Positions 1 through 8,850 are shown, counted from the first letter of the stretch. The stretch is 64,000 nt of DNA from Spirochaetes bacterium GWE1_32_154 (GCA_001829315.1 MIAY01000034.1:28845-92844), one strand, 5' to 3'. The notes: a model not told the origin generated them from the letters alone. Numbers and translations are program-made.

Positions 1-828
1 ACCGGAGAATCCGGTACGGGAAAAGAAGTAACTGCCCGGTTAATTCATGAGTTATCAGATAGAAGCGAAAGACAGTTCGTTCCTGTTAATTTAGGTGGAA
101 TTCCCGATAATCTTCTTGAATCAGAGCTTTTCGGCTATGAAAAAGGTGCTTTTACCGGCGCTGATTACCGGAAAATAGGGCTTTTTGAGGTGGCTTCAGG
201 TGGTACTTTATTTCTTGATGAAATTGGTGAAATGCCGGTGTTGCTACAGGTAAAACTGCTTCGTGTTTTACAGGAGCGTAAAATAGTACGAATCGGTTCG
301 ACAAATCAAATACCGGTTGATATTAAAGTGATTGCAGCAACAAACAGAATTCTGGAAGATGAAATAGTTGCAGGCCGATTTAGAGAAGATTTGTATTACA
401 GACTTAATGTTGTGAAAATCCATCTGCCCCCATTACGTGAACGTTTAGAGGATATTGCAGAAATTACCGGGTTTTTTATTGAAAAATATAATGAACGGTT
501 TAAAAAGAAAATTAAAACCATTTCTTCTGCTGCTATTAATAAACTGTCTGCTTATTCTTTCCCCGGGAATATTCGTGAACTTGAAAATATCATTGAAAGA
601 GCATTTATATTTTGTGATACAGATACTATTTCGGAAAATGAATTGATGTTACCGGATAGTGGAACAAAAAAATTACCGCTTGCACAGTCGGTAACGGTAA
701 AAGATGTAGAGCGGGATGCAATTGTTAGAGCATTGGAAAAATGGAATGAAAACAGAACAAAAGCTGCATTGGAGCTTGGTATTTCAAGAAGAACTTTAAT
801 TAATAAGATCAGAGAGTATCAGTTGTGA
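1..828 (+). CDS. Sigma-54-dependent activator, C-terminal part (cut by window start)
   Basis: The frame is open from base 1 to the stop at 828 (276 codons), so the 190 start in the ORF track is only the first internal ATG. The fragment opens inside the Walker A loop (GESGTGKE), then shows the sigma-54 contact loop GAFTGA and the Walker B stretch [11 protein letters not shown]. It ends in a Fis-type helix-turn-helix ([18 protein letters not shown]). This is the AAA+ and DNA-binding half of an NtrC/AtoC-type enhancer-binding protein, which uses ATP to open sigma-54 promoters. The N-terminal receiver or sensor domain lies outside the window, so the signal is unknown. The 3' end runs straight into decayed antitoxin sequence on the opposite strand. 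Confidence 0.93.
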   Translation, partial: TGESGTGKEVTARLIHELSDRSERQFVPVNLGGIPDNLLESELFGYEKGAFTGADYRKIGLFEVASGGTLFLDEIGEMPVLLQVKLLRVLQERKIVRIGSTNQIPVDIKVIAATNRILEDEIVAGRFREDLYYRLNVVKIHLPPLRERLEDIAEITGFFIEKYNERFKKKIKTISSAAINKLSAYSFPGNIRELENIIERAFIFCDTDTISENELMLPDSGTKKLPLAQSVTVKDVERDAIVRALEKWNENRTKAALELGISRRTLINKIREYQL

Positions 829-840
829 TGTTTTATAGAG

Positions 841-1014
841 AGTATCACCATTAATATTTTTAAAAATATCTTCCATTGATTTTGTTTTAATCTTTCCGGA
901 TAAATAACCGTCAATTCGTGACTCAGCTTCAACAGCCTATTCTTCATCAATTTCATTTTTTAGTGATAATTCAAATATTTCACTTAGAACAACTTCTTTT
1001 TTTGTTAAAACCAT
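841..1014 (-). pseudogene. Broken addiction-module antitoxin (Unstab_antitox-like)
   Basis: Reading the minus strand from the ATG at 1014 gives MVLTKKEVVLSEIFELSLKN..., then an in-frame TAG at 937-939 (codon 26), then AVEAESRIDGYLSGKIKTKS in the same frame. The second part has the shape of the short RelB-like 'addiction module component' antitoxins (E.RI..Y..G......E.I). An AAGGAG site sits before the ATG. With the internal stop, and with the reading continuing into the 3' end of the sigma-54 gene without a clear native stop, the gene looks dead. No partner toxin is seen beside it. Confidence 0.6.
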
Positions 1015-1049
1015 ATAATGCACTCCTTTATTGATAATTCGTTATTATT

Positions 1050-1178
1050 TCAATCTCCCTTCACAATTCGCACCTCTTCATCCGTCAACCCATAAAGCTT
1101 ATACACCACGATATTTTGGAGTGAGTGTCAAAGTCTTGTTTAACGAAAGCATCGCGTCGGCTTTTTCGATAACTATTT
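1050..1178 (-). pseudogene. C-terminal remnant of a type IIG restriction-modification enzyme (copy 2)
   Basis: On the minus strand, VIEKADAMLSLNKTL is followed after a frame change by QNIVVYKLYGLTDEEVRIVK and a TGA at 1050-1052. The ending 'VY.LYGLT.EE..IV.G' is the usual C-terminus of Eco57I/TaqI-like fused methylase-endonucleases. Only about 40 codons remain and they are in two frames, so this is a relic. It sits directly downstream of the intact antitoxin at 1184-1369. Confidence 0.6.
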
Positions 1179-1183
1179 TATAA

Positions 1184-1369
1184 CTACAAATCTAATTCTT
1201 TCTTTAAATCATTATGAGAAGTCCATTTTTTATTATCAGATTTTATTGAAACAGCATTATAATAATCCTGTTGATTTTCATCGATCTCTTTTAGCCTTAA
1301 ATATTCCGCATAATCCAGTATAATAGCAACGGGTTTATTGTCTTCTTTTATAATTTGAGTACTAATCAT
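1184..1369 (-). CDS. Phd/YefM-like antitoxin
   Basis: This short protein of 61 residues starts MISTQIIKEDNKPVAIILDY and resembles the N-terminal half of Phd/YefM antitoxins (a 'kPvAvil...eYl.L' core). The ORF track begins at 1429, but that extension lies wholly inside the toxin gene. The ATG at 1369 overlaps the toxin stop codon by 8 bases, so translation is probably coupled. Unusually for type II modules, the toxin gene comes first. Such antitoxins bind and neutralise the toxin and repress their own operon. The family call rests on short similarity. Confidence 0.7.
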   Translation of the reverse strand: MISTQIIKEDNKPVAIILDYAEYLRLKEIDENQQDYYNAVSIKSDNKKWTSHNDLKKELDL

Positions 1370-1625
1370 TGTAAATCTCCTGTCTATGTTTAATATCATA
1401 TATATTAATAACATTGATGTTTTCATCAAATATTATTCTGTAATTGCCAACTCTTATTCTTTTAAAGAATCCGAAATTTCCTTTTAAAGCTTTAATATCA
1501 AATGCACCATTAGGATTATTTGCATAATTTTCAATAGCTTCAATAATCTTTTGAGCTGATTTTTTATCACCTTTTGCTATTTTTTTCATACTCTTAACTG
1601 CTTTTTCAGAATATAAAATATCCAT
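1362..1625 (-). CDS. RelE/ParE-family toxin
   Basis: The protein has 87 residues with the RelE/ParE fold pattern: an N-terminal helical pair (EKAVKSMKKIAKGDKKSAQK) and the core strands IKALKGNFGFFKRIRVGNYR followed by IIFDENINVINIYDIKHRQEIY. The 'L.G....FRIRVGNYRIIF' core is typical of mRNA-cleaving RelE toxins. Its ATG lies directly after a TAG that ends a restriction-modification remnant. It forms a toxin-first operon with the antitoxin at 1184-1369 and is the only apparently intact gene pair in this decayed island. Confidence 0.85.
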   Translation of the reverse strand: MDILYSEKAVKSMKKIAKGDKKSAQKIIEAIENYANNPNGAFDIKALKGNFGFFKRIRVGNYRIIFDENINVINIYDIKHRQEIYND

Positions 1626-1857
1626 CTACTTCTCTCCCTCCACAATCGCGACCTCATCCTCAGTCAAACCATAAACATTCTTTAAAAAGATCACGCAAAA
1701 ACCCTTCCTGATACTGTTCTTCTTTCAGATGCTGAATACTATCTGATTTTCCGGCGTCACAAAATATTTTTTTAAACTTTTCATACTCCGCTTTAACTCT
1801 ATTTTTATCTAACCCGTTGCTATATTTATTAACCACCGATTGCTGAAATATACTCAT
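1626..1857 (-). pseudogene. Type IIG restriction-modification gene, internally deleted
   Basis: The ORF 1660-1857 encodes MSIFQQSVVNKYSNGLDKNR... and LKEEQYQEGFLRDLF, which is the start of an Eco57I-type fused methylase-endonuclease. Immediately after, in another frame, the minus strand reads NVYGLTEDEVAIVEGEK and a TAG at 1626-1628, the typical C-terminus of the same family. Both ends of a gene normally over 1,000 codons long therefore survive, joined by a large internal deletion with a frame shift. The toxin ATG follows the TAG directly. Confidence 0.65.
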
Positions 1858-1994
1858 TTTTTAATACTCCTATACAATTTTCTACTAAGTAATAGTTCAA
1901 TTTCAGGCTTTTTTAAGTCCTCGATCCATTTTGTATGTTCTTCAAAAGAAATATCATGATTAGAATTCCTCTGTTTTGAAACATCATCACTATT
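1854..1994 (-). pseudogene. Fragment of an upstream partner gene of the RM locus
   Basis: An open minus-strand stretch of 46 codons, with no start of its own, ends SRKLYRSIKK and a TGA that overlaps the ATG of the RM remnant as ATGA. The middle reads RNSNHDISFEEHTKWIEDLK, which faintly resembles the N-terminal part of GNAT acetyltransferases of the NeuD/PseH kind. The ATGA overlap suggests the parent gene was once translationally coupled to the restriction-modification gene. The function is not identified with any certainty. Confidence 0.3.
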
Positions 1995-2073
1995 TCATCA
2001 GTCCCGTTCGGTATTTTTAAATTCAAAATTCATTGATAACAAACTTCAATTATTCGTTTAAAGATTGCAATAA

Positions 2074-2192
2074 GAACCTCTTGCAAAAATACACTTTTTA
2101 TCTCGAATTTTTGCATGAAGTTTTCTCTAATACGATTATATCGCATATCAATCCAGAAAAAATTAAGTACTCTTGATTTTTGCAAGAGACTC
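2074..2192 (+). repeat. Palindromic MITE-like element, copy 1 (long form)
   Basis: This 119-bp element starts GAACCTCTTGCAAAAAT and ends ATTTTTGCAAGAGACTC. It has a left hairpin arm, a central arm (TACGATTATATCGCATA) and a right arm around GTAC. It is flanked on both sides by ATAA, a perfect 4-bp duplication. It carries no ORF of its own; the track ORFs 2115-2303 and 2180-2416 simply run through the repeats. Confidence 0.85.
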
Positions 2193-2232
2193 ATAATACT
2201 ATCATTTTTTGCAAAAAAACAAAACTACAATC

Positions 2233-2365
2233 GAGCGTCTTGCAAAAATGCTCTTTTTATCTCGATTTTTTGCAAGAATCTACCCTGCTCGACCAAACTC
2301 TAATGCGATTATATCGCATATGGCGGAAGCATAAAGTAAGTACTCTTGATTTATGCAAGAGCCTC
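2233..2365 (+). repeat. Palindromic MITE-like element, copy 2 (long form)
   Basis: This 133-bp element starts GAGCGTCTTGCAAAAATG and ends ATGCAAGAGCCTC. It repeats the arm order of copy 1 but contains an extra TACCCTGCTCGACCAAACTC, which corresponds to part of the additional arm in copy 5. The flanks (AATC and ATGA) do not match. It lies 40 bp after copy 1. Between it and the chemoreceptor gene is an AT-rich stretch likely to hold that gene's promoter. Confidence 0.8.
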
Positions 2366-2473
2366 ATGAGACAAAAGTATAAAAAAAATAATTTTTTTTA
2401 TATCCCTATTGCATAATTACAGTATTTGAATAATAGTATATGATATAGTGTAAAATATACTTTGGAGGATATG

Positions 2474-4066
2474 ATGAAAATGAGTTTAAATTTTAAATTG
2501 ATAGGCGGCTTTTTAATCGTTGCTTTAATTACAGCTGTAGTTGGTATAATTGGTTTACTTGGTATCCGTACATCCGCAGAAGATATTGATGAGCTTGGGA
2601 ATCAGTTGATTCCTAAAATCATTAGCCTTGAAATCATGAAAATCAAACAAATTGAAATTAAAGTTTCAATGCGTTCTCTAATGACTCCATACGCAACAAA
2701 TGATGATTATAAGAGACAGTTTGATGCCATAGAAAAATCCCGTTTAGAATTTGCAGAGGCAGAAAAAGAATTTGAAGCAATTCCTATGTCTGTAAAGGGG
2801 GCAGAACTTTATTCTGAAATTAAGCGGAAACTTGATATAGCACGAAAACTTAATGATGAATTTATTGATGAGGCAGAACATCTTCTTGATTCAAACTATG
2901 ACAAGGAAGTATTAACGAAAGAGCTTACCGAAAAGGGGCTTACTGGTGAGGTTCAAGAAGCTTTTAATGCGATGCTCGCATCGATTGATGAATTACTGGC
3001 ATTTACCAAAGATATTTATATCAAAAATATTGTTGAAAACGCTGAAAAATCAAGTATTATGAATGTCACGATTATTACAATAGCAAGTATTGTTGGTTTT
3101 ATGCTTGCCCTCATACTGGGTATTATAATAGCGATCAGTATATCAAAACCGATCAATACAATAACTCAGGAATTGACAAGTTCATCTTCAAGCCTTGAGT
3201 CTGCTGCCGGCCAGGTTTCCGCATCAAGTCAGGAGTTATCAAGCGGAGCCTCTGAACTTGCATCATCTGTTGAAGAAATGACATCATCAATTGAGGAACT
3301 TCAATCGATTATTGAGTCGAATTCAAAAAACATCAATGAAGGCGAAATGATGATGAATGAAACAATGATTGGTTCGAAAAAAGCCGTTGATCAGATGGAT
3401 TTATTGAAAGTGTCTCATGAAGAAATCAGGTCAAACAGTAAGAAAATAGAAAAAATTATTAAGGTCATTGACGATATTGCATTCCAGACAAATATTTTGG
3501 CATTAAATGCTGCTGTTGAAGCAGCAAGAGCCGGTGAAGCAGGGCGTGGTTTTGCTGTCGTTGCAGATCAGGTAAAGAATCTTGCACAAAAAAGTGCAGA
3601 TGCCGCAAAAGAAACATCTGCGCTTATTGAAACAAGTATAACCGGTGTTGATAAAGGGTACATGCTTGGTGAAAATGTAAGTGAGTCGCTATCAAAAGCG
3701 GTTGAACTGGCATCAAAAGTATCTGTTTTAATGGACGAAGTGAATAAAGCATCTAAAGAACAGTTAAAAGGTGCTAATCAGGTAACGCAGGGTATTACTC
3801 AAATAAATACGGTTGTTCAACAAACAGCATCCAGCTCAGAAGAAACTGCTGCTGCCGGTGAAGAGTTATTAAGTCAGGCTGATGTTACCAAAACTATTGT
3901 CAGTCGTTTAAAAAGCATTGTTTCCGGTAAAGCTGAAGATATTGAATCACATACAACCCATAAAACGAATAATAAACACGTTAGACAAATTGAGCATGTT
4001 AAAAAACAAATACAAACTCATACAATCCACAATCCGGAGTCACAGATTCCTTTTGATGAATTCTAA
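2474..4066 (+). CDS. Methyl-accepting chemotaxis protein
   Basis: This transmembrane chemoreceptor has a first membrane helix at about residues 8-30, a periplasmic helical bundle of about 165 residues, a second helix at about 197-222 ([20 protein letters not shown]), and a long cytoplasmic coiled coil. The conserved tip ([20 protein letters not shown]) near residues 335-355 contacts CheA and CheW. No clear CheR-tethering pentapeptide is present at the C-terminus (IPFDEF). The track start at 2462 is a TTG overlapping the GGAGG ribosome site; the ATG at 2474 (or 2480) fits that site better. It is followed 42 bp later by cheW. The ligand is unknown. Confidence 0.93.
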   Translation: MKMSLNFKLIGGFLIVALITAVVGIIGLLGIRTSAEDIDELGNQLIPKIISLEIMKIKQIEIKVSMRSLMTPYATNDDYKRQFDAIEKSRLEFAEAEKEFEAIPMSVKGAELYSEIKRKLDIARKLNDEFIDEAEHLLDSNYDKEVLTKELTEKGLTGEVQEAFNAMLASIDELLAFTKDIYIKNIVENAEKSSIMNVTIITIASIVGFMLALILGIIIAISISKPINTITQELTSSSSSLESAAGQVSASSQELSSGASELASSVEEMTSSIEELQSIIESNSKNINEGEMMMNETMIGSKKAVDQMDLLKVSHEEIRSNSKKIEKIIKVIDDIAFQTNILALNAAVEAARAGEAGRGFAVVADQVKNLAQKSADAAKETSALIETSITGVDKGYMLGENVSESLSKAVELASKVSVLMDEVNKASKEQLKGANQVTQGITQINTVVQQTASSSEETAAAGEELLSQADVTKTIVSRLKSIVSGKAEDIESHTTHKTNNKHVRQIEHVKKQIQTHTIHNPESQIPFDEF

Positions 4067-4108
4067 ACTTTTATAAGAAGAACCTCAGAAGCAAAAAGGA
4101 GTTTGAAC

Positions 4109-4591
4109 ATGAGTGAAGAATTAAAACGTTATTTAACATTTTCTATTCAGACAGAGACGTATGGTATAGCAATTGAGAAAATAAGGGAAATAATCAGACA
4201 TGAGAAAATAACGGTCTTAAGGGATTCTGCAAATTATTTAAAAGGTGTTATTAATTTACGTGGCTCAATTATTCCGATAATAGATATGAAAGTGAAATTT
4301 GGTTTGGAATTTCAGGAATATAATGATAGAACTGTGTTTATTATTGTAGAGTTAGCCGATTCGTCAAGTACACAATTAATTGGGCTTGCTGTTGATAATG
4401 TCTTTGAAGTTGTGAATGTCAAGGAAGATAGCATACAGCCACCACCAAAAATAGGTTTAAATAAAAAAGGTGAGTATTTACACGGTATTATACGATTGCA
4501 AGATGATATGGCTATGTTATTGAATATTGATAAAATCTTATCGACAGAAGAGATTCTTACGATAAGTCAGGAATTAAATCTTAATATTTAG
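4109..4591 (+). CDS. cheW: Chemotaxis coupling protein CheW
   Basis: The 160-residue protein consists of one CheW-like SH3-type beta barrel: TYGIAIEKIREIIRHEKIT, then YLKGVINLRGSIIPIIDMK, then GLAVDNVFEVVNV. It couples receptors to CheA at the inner membrane. The track start is a TTG at 4103; the ATG at 4109 lies 7 bases after AAGGAG and is preferred. It probably shares a transcript with the chemoreceptor upstream. The TAG stop uses the first G of a palindromic element (4591-4710). Confidence 0.95.
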   Translation: MSEELKRYLTFSIQTETYGIAIEKIREIIRHEKITVLRDSANYLKGVINLRGSIIPIIDMKVKFGLEFQEYNDRTVFIIVELADSSSTQLIGLAVDNVFEVVNVKEDSIQPPPKIGLNKKGEYLHGIIRLQDDMAMLLNIDKILSTEEILTISQELNLNI

Positions 4592-4710
4592 AGCTTCTTG
4601 CAAAAATCCCTTATTTTTTTCGAATTTTTGCATGAAGCTACTTCTAACGCAATTATATTGCGTATTGCCGTAAGCAAAAATCAAGTACTCTTGATTTTTG
4701 CAAGAGGCTC
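4591..4710 (+). repeat. Palindromic MITE-like element, copy 3 (long form, best preserved)
   Basis: This 120-bp element has GAGCTTCTTGCAAAAAT at the left and ATTTTTGCAAGAGGCTC at the right. It folds as three arms: a left hairpin closed by GCAAAAAT/ATTTTTGC, a central ACGCAATTATATTGCGT, and a right arm GCAAAAATCAAG-TACT-CTTGATTTTTGC with a 12-bp perfect stem. Perfect TTTA duplications flank it (4587-4590, 4711-4714). Its first base is the G of the cheW stop codon; the right flank also supplies TTTAG, so the stop was TAG before insertion too. Confidence 0.88.
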
Positions 4711-4745
4711 TTTAGTTGGTATTATTATAGTCAGGGGTAATTGAT

Positions 4746-5888
4746 ATGTCAAAGAAAATTCTTATCGTCGAGGATCAATGGTTAATCGCTCAGGAAATGC
4801 AAATCGGGTTAGAACGATATAATTATGAAATAACCGCTATTGTTTCAAATGGCGATGATGCTATTGTTTCGGTGTCAGAGAATACCCCCGATATTATACT
4901 GATGGATTTAAATTTGAATGGCAGTAAATCAGGGGTTGATACCGCTTTAGAAATTGCCAGGTTTCATAGTATACCCGTTATTTTTATAACCGGTTTCAGT
5001 GATGATGAATCTGTTGAAAATTCTAAAATTGCTAAACCTTACGGGTATATTATTAAACCGGTTAAATATGATGAATTAAAAATTGCAATTGAAATTGCAT
5101 TATATAAACATCAGGCTGATATTAAGATTATCAATATTGAAAATGAGAAGCGTATGCAGGAGCGAATCAGTTTGAGAAATCAGCGATTAGCCTCGCTTGG
5201 CGAATTGTCCGCATCAATTGCCCATGAGATCAGACAACCACTTCAGGTCATAAAAACACTTTCAGAGAGCATTTTATTTGATTATCAGGAAATTAAAGAA
5301 ACTAATGGAAAGGGTTTTGTTGATATTGAGAGAATTGAAAAGATTTCTTCAAATGTTGATAAGATAAATAATATGATTATTCAGTTAAGTGATTTAATTA
5401 AAAAAGAAAATAGAGATAATAAAAAAGAGTTGGATGTTAATTCAATGATTCATAAAATTCTTTCCTTTTATACTCATCAATTTGAACACAACAACATTTC
5501 TATTCAATTGGAGTTTGAAGAAAATTTACCTCATATTCAATATTCAGAAATTCAATTTGAACAGATAATGAATAATATTATAAAGAATTCAATTGATGCT
5601 TTTTCCGAAGTTGCTAAGGACAATAAAAAAATAATTATTAAAACAACACGAAAACATTCTCATGTTTTATTTGAATTTATTGATACAGCAACAGGGGTTG
5701 TGTCTGATATTGAAGAGAAAATATTTAATCCGTTATTCACGACTAAAAAAGACTCTGACTCTGATGCAATGGGACTGGGGTTGTATATCGTCAATTCTAT
5801 AATTCAATCAAACAAAGGTTTTGTTGACTATGAGAATAATGAATATGGTGGTCTAACATTTAAAATATTATTTATCGGGTACAACTAA
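4746..5888 (+). CDS. Receiver-histidine kinase hybrid
   Basis: This soluble 380-residue protein has an N-terminal receiver domain (phospho-acceptor Asp54 in LMDLN, Lys104 in IIKP), a short coiled coil, and a C-terminal kinase core. The dimerisation helix reads SASIAHEIRQPLQ with His160. The ATP domain shows an N box (QIMNNIIKNSIDAF) and a G2 box (GLGLYIV). The G1 box is weak (DTATGV instead of D.G.G), so ATP binding may be altered. There is no membrane segment, so input must come by phosphorylation of the receiver. It ends by a 4-base convergent overlap with the response regulator on the other strand. Confidence 0.88.
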   Translation: MSKKILIVEDQWLIAQEMQIGLERYNYEITAIVSNGDDAIVSVSENTPDIILMDLNLNGSKSGVDTALEIARFHSIPVIFITGFSDDESVENSKIAKPYGYIIKPVKYDELKIAIEIALYKHQADIKIINIENEKRMQERISLRNQRLASLGELSASIAHEIRQPLQVIKTLSESILFDYQEIKETNGKGFVDIERIEKISSNVDKINNMIIQLSDLIKKENRDNKKELDVNSMIHKILSFYTHQFEHNNISIQLEFEENLPHIQYSEIQFEQIMNNIIKNSIDAFSEVAKDNKKIIIKTTRKHSHVLFEFIDTATGVVSDIEEKIFNPLFTTKKDSDSDAMGLGLYIVNSIIQSNKGFVDYENNEYGGLTFKILFIGYN

Positions 5889-6253
5889 TTTCTGTAAGTT
5901 GCATGATACAAATCAAAGATTTTTTCAAAATCTGATTGGGATAGTGGTTTTATTAAATATCCTATCGGGTAGGTTTTCATCGCTTTTTCTTTTACATCGC
6001 AATCATCGTACCCTGTTGCATAAACAATTGGAATATCTGATTTTTTCCTTATTTCTGCAGCAGTTTCTATTCCATTCATTTCTCCGGCAAGTAAAATATC
6101 CATTATTATAAGATCTGGTTTTAATGTATCAACAATACGGATTGCTTCTTCACCGGTTGCAACAGCATTTTGAACTGTGTGCCCGAGTTCTTTTATGATT
6201 ACTTTCATCAGCATAACGGTTATTGCTTCATCCTCAACAATTAGTATAGTCAT
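5885..6253 (-). CDS. Stand-alone CheY-like response regulator
   Basis: The 122-residue protein is a single receiver domain: an acidic pocket in ILIVEDEA, phospho-acceptor Asp in LIIMDILLAGEMNG, Thr in VYATGY and Lys in LIKPLS. The LAGEMNGIETAAEIR loop is typical of receivers paired with HisKA_2-type kinases. Its ATG lies 1 base after the stop of the histidine kinase at 6255-8801, and its ribosome site (AAAGGA) is inside the kinase gene, so the two are a coupled pair. No output domain is present. Confidence 0.9.
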   Translation of the reverse strand: MTILIVEDEAITVMLMKVIIKELGHTVQNAVATGEEAIRIVDTLKPDLIIMDILLAGEMNGIETAAEIRKKSDIPIVYATGYDDCDVKEKAMKTYPIGYLIKPLSQSDFEKIFDLYHATYRN

Positions 6254-6254
6254 T

Positions 6255-8801
6255 TTATATCCTTTCAGAATAAGAGTTATTTTTAAATTCGATTAAGCAG
6301 TTAAAACCTTTACCGTTTACTGGTATTTGAATTTTTCCTCCAAGTTGATGCTCTACTAAAGAAACGATCATCATCATCCCCAGTGTTTCTGATTGTTTGT
6401 AGTTAAAATCAGCAGGTAAACCAACACCGGTATCGGAATAGTGCAGGGTAATACTATTATTTTCTGTATTTTTGACAAGAATTTTAATTTCACCTTTTCC
6501 TGTTTCATGAAAGGCATATTTTAAACTATTTGTTATTAGTTCATTACAAATAAGACCGCAAGGAATAGCAAGATCAATGACAAGAGATATGTTTTCTGAT
6601 TCAACTGAAAAAGATACCATATTAGATTTAATATTAAAACTTGTAAATAATATATCAATCAGGTCATTTAAATAATCGCAAAAGTTAATTTTTGATAAAT
6701 TTTGAGATTGATATAGTTTTTGATGTACCAATGCCATTGATTTAATTCTATTTTCAATATCAAGAAGAATATTTTTCAGATCATTATTTTTACATTTATA
6801 ATTTTGTAAAGCAATCATTGAACTGATGACTTGCATATTATTTTTTGTTCTGTGATATAATTCCTGAATAAGTATTTTTTTTTCTTTGATAATTGCTAAA
6901 AGTTTTTCTTCAGTTCTTTTCCGTTCTGTGATGTCTGTTATAACTCCGACAAGGTTGATTATTTTTAATTGTTTATCAAATAAAACTGCTTTATGAAATA
7001 ATACTGATTTATAATCTCCGGTTTTGGTAACAACTTCCCATTCATAGCTTTGAATTTTAGAAGGGTTTGCAAATAGTTCGCTATCTTTTTCATAGTATTT
7101 ATATGCAATTTCTTTTGGTGCCATTTCAAAAACTGTTTTACCGATAATTTCATTCCTGGGTCTTTCCAAGTATGCTTCAAATGCTTTATTACATCCCGTA
7201 TATTTTCCGCTGATATCTTTATAAAAAACCGGATTTGGTATTGTATCAAGAAGTGTGTTTAAAAAATGCAGTTGTGAATCCATTTTTTTATCAGCTTCTT
7301 TTCTCTGGTTAAATAATGTAGAAAGAATTAGTATGAATAATATAGAGCCTGATAATAACAATAGTAAGATTATGAAAATGATAATTGTTTTTAACCTGCT
7401 TAATTTTTCTGCTTTTAACTGATTTGATACATCAAAAATTATTGATAATAATAATGTTGTGTTATTAATGGTTATCGGATATGAATAATTGTAAATATCT
7501 TTAATTAACCCGTTTGATAGTTTGTGTTTAAAATGGAAAAAGTTCTTTTTTAACAGCTTTGCGTTATTCATTTCAAGTGCAACTTGAGTAGCAGATAATG
7601 TATTAATATCAGTTATCAATTTCCCTTCAAGTCTTGGATATCCATAAAAATCTCTGGCAGCCCGGTTTGCATCAACAATAATTCCTGTTCGCGGGTCAAT
7701 AAATAACATTATTGCCCCATGTTTTTCAAATAATTCATATCCGATGAAATGCTTTCTTAATGTGTGATGATCATTATCTAAAAACCTTGTATAAAGCTGA
7801 TTAATAATTGTAGAGTTGGCGGGGAGAGCTGAATCAGGTATTGAGTATTTATTAAGAACATTGTCATTAAATATATAGGTGTTATGACTCTTCATTGCAA
7901 CCGGGATTTGTGATGTTCTTCTTCCATTCATAATCTGCGTTGTCATTTGTGCAGCGGTTTCTCCCTGATAATAAGCGTTTGAAACACATCCGCCTAAAAC
8001 TCCGTCAAGAATCATAAAATCAGATGTGACAAAAACCATGGATGAAGTTGCATTGGTAACTATTTTAATACCGTTCTGATATGAATAATTTTTACCGGAT
8101 GGTGATAGTAGATATGATAAATACAGTACAATTGTATCATCGCTCAGTTCTTTAAGATTTTCTGTCAATTCTTCAGGTTCCATATTGGTCAGGTAGATGC
8201 TTTCAAATTGGTTAAAATGATTTTTCATTGTTTCAGTAAAACTTGCTGCATTTTTATGTTCGGTTAGTCTTGAACCGGAAACTACGGCGATTTTCTTTGT
8301 TTGCTTATTGATTTGAAGGGCCACTTCAATTGTTTGTCTGATTGATTTTTCTTCATTAACACCGGTGATATTTGGTATGTTTTTTATTCTATCAGCCGAA
8401 AAGTCATTTATTCCGCAAAAAATGATGGGGGAATCTTTAAAAAGTATATCCCTTTTTTCAATTATAAAGTTAAACGCATTATCATCACTGACTACAATTG
8501 CATCAAACCGGATATTTTTGTTTGTATATTTAATTGTATATAATTCTTCAAGTTTTACTAACGTTTCATCTGATTGATTTCTAATTAAATCCATATATTC
8601 GATACATAACTCAATGTTTTCTTCTTTGTTTAGTATGTCAACAATCCCTTGATGAATATCATCAGTCCATTTATATCCCTGATGATATGAATGCAGGATT
8701 AATACCCTTTTATCAACGGGGGGCTGTGATGCATCAATAACGGTTATTGATATAAGAAAAAACCAGATTAGAACTATTTTTTGTATTGAAATATCAATCA
8801 A
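6255..8801 (-). CDS. Membrane sensor histidine kinase with ABC-substrate-binding-like domain and two PAS domains
   Basis: After an N-terminal membrane segment, the protein has a periplasmic domain resembling PF04392 substrate-binding proteins (VLILHSYHQGYKWTDDIHQG). A PAS-like domain (IDPRTGIIVDANRAARDFYG) lies before the second membrane helix (IIIFIILLLLLSGSILFILI), which would place it outside the cytoplasm. A second PAS domain, a HisKA_2 dimerisation helix (ELYHRTKNNMQVISSM) and an ATPase domain follow. The track start at 8807 is a TTG immediately abutting AAGGAAG; the TTG at 8801, 6 bases after it, fits better. It probably signals to the receiver protein that follows it. Confidence 0.88.
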   Translation of the reverse strand: MIDISIQKIVLIWFFLISITVIDASQPPVDKRVLILHSYHQGYKWTDDIHQGIVDILNKEENIELCIEYMDLIRNQSDETLVKLEELYTIKYTNKNIRFDAIVVSDDNAFNFIIEKRDILFKDSPIIFCGINDFSADRIKNIPNITGVNEEKSIRQTIEVALQINKQTKKIAVVSGSRLTEHKNAASFTETMKNHFNQFESIYLTNMEPEELTENLKELSDDTIVLYLSYLLSPSGKNYSYQNGIKIVTNATSSMVFVTSDFMILDGVLGGCVSNAYYQGETAAQMTTQIMNGRRTSQIPVAMKSHNTYIFNDNVLNKYSIPDSALPANSTIINQLYTRFLDNDHHTLRKHFIGYELFEKHGAIMLFIDPRTGIIVDANRAARDFYGYPRLEGKLITDINTLSATQVALEMNNAKLLKKNFFHFKHKLSNGLIKDIYNYSYPITINNTTLLLSIIFDVSNQLKAEKLSRLKTIIIFIILLLLLSGSILFILILSTLFNQRKEADKKMDSQLHFLNTLLDTIPNPVFYKDISGKYTGCNKAFEAYLERPRNEIIGKTVFEMAPKEIAYKYYEKDSELFANPSKIQSYEWEVVTKTGDYKSVLFHKAVLFDKQLKIINLVGVITDITERKRTEEKLLAIIKEKKILIQELYHRTKNNMQVISSMIALQNYKCKNNDLKNILLDIENRIKSMALVHQKLYQSQNLSKINFCDYLNDLIDILFTSFNIKSNMVSFSVESENISLVIDLAIPCGLICNELITNSLKYAFHETGKGEIKILVKNTENNSITLHYSDTGVGLPADFNYKQSETLGMMMIVSLVEHQLGGKIQIPVNGKGFNCLIEFKNNSYSERI

Positions 8802-8821
8802 AATCAACTTCCTTGTTTATG

Positions 8822-8850
8822 ATTATATTTAGTATAGTATCAAAAATCAA
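8822..8850 (-). promoter_or_regulatory. Promoter of the sensor kinase-response regulator pair
   Basis: On the minus strand TTGATT (8845-8850) and TATAAT (8822-8827) are separated by 17 bases and lie just before the kinase gene. This is a good sigma-70-type match seen directly in the sequence. Confidence 0.6.

Noticed and set aside
2115-2416. ORFs 2115-2303 and 2180-2416
   Set aside because: They run through two copies of the palindromic element, have no ribosome site, and encode low-complexity translations of the repeat.
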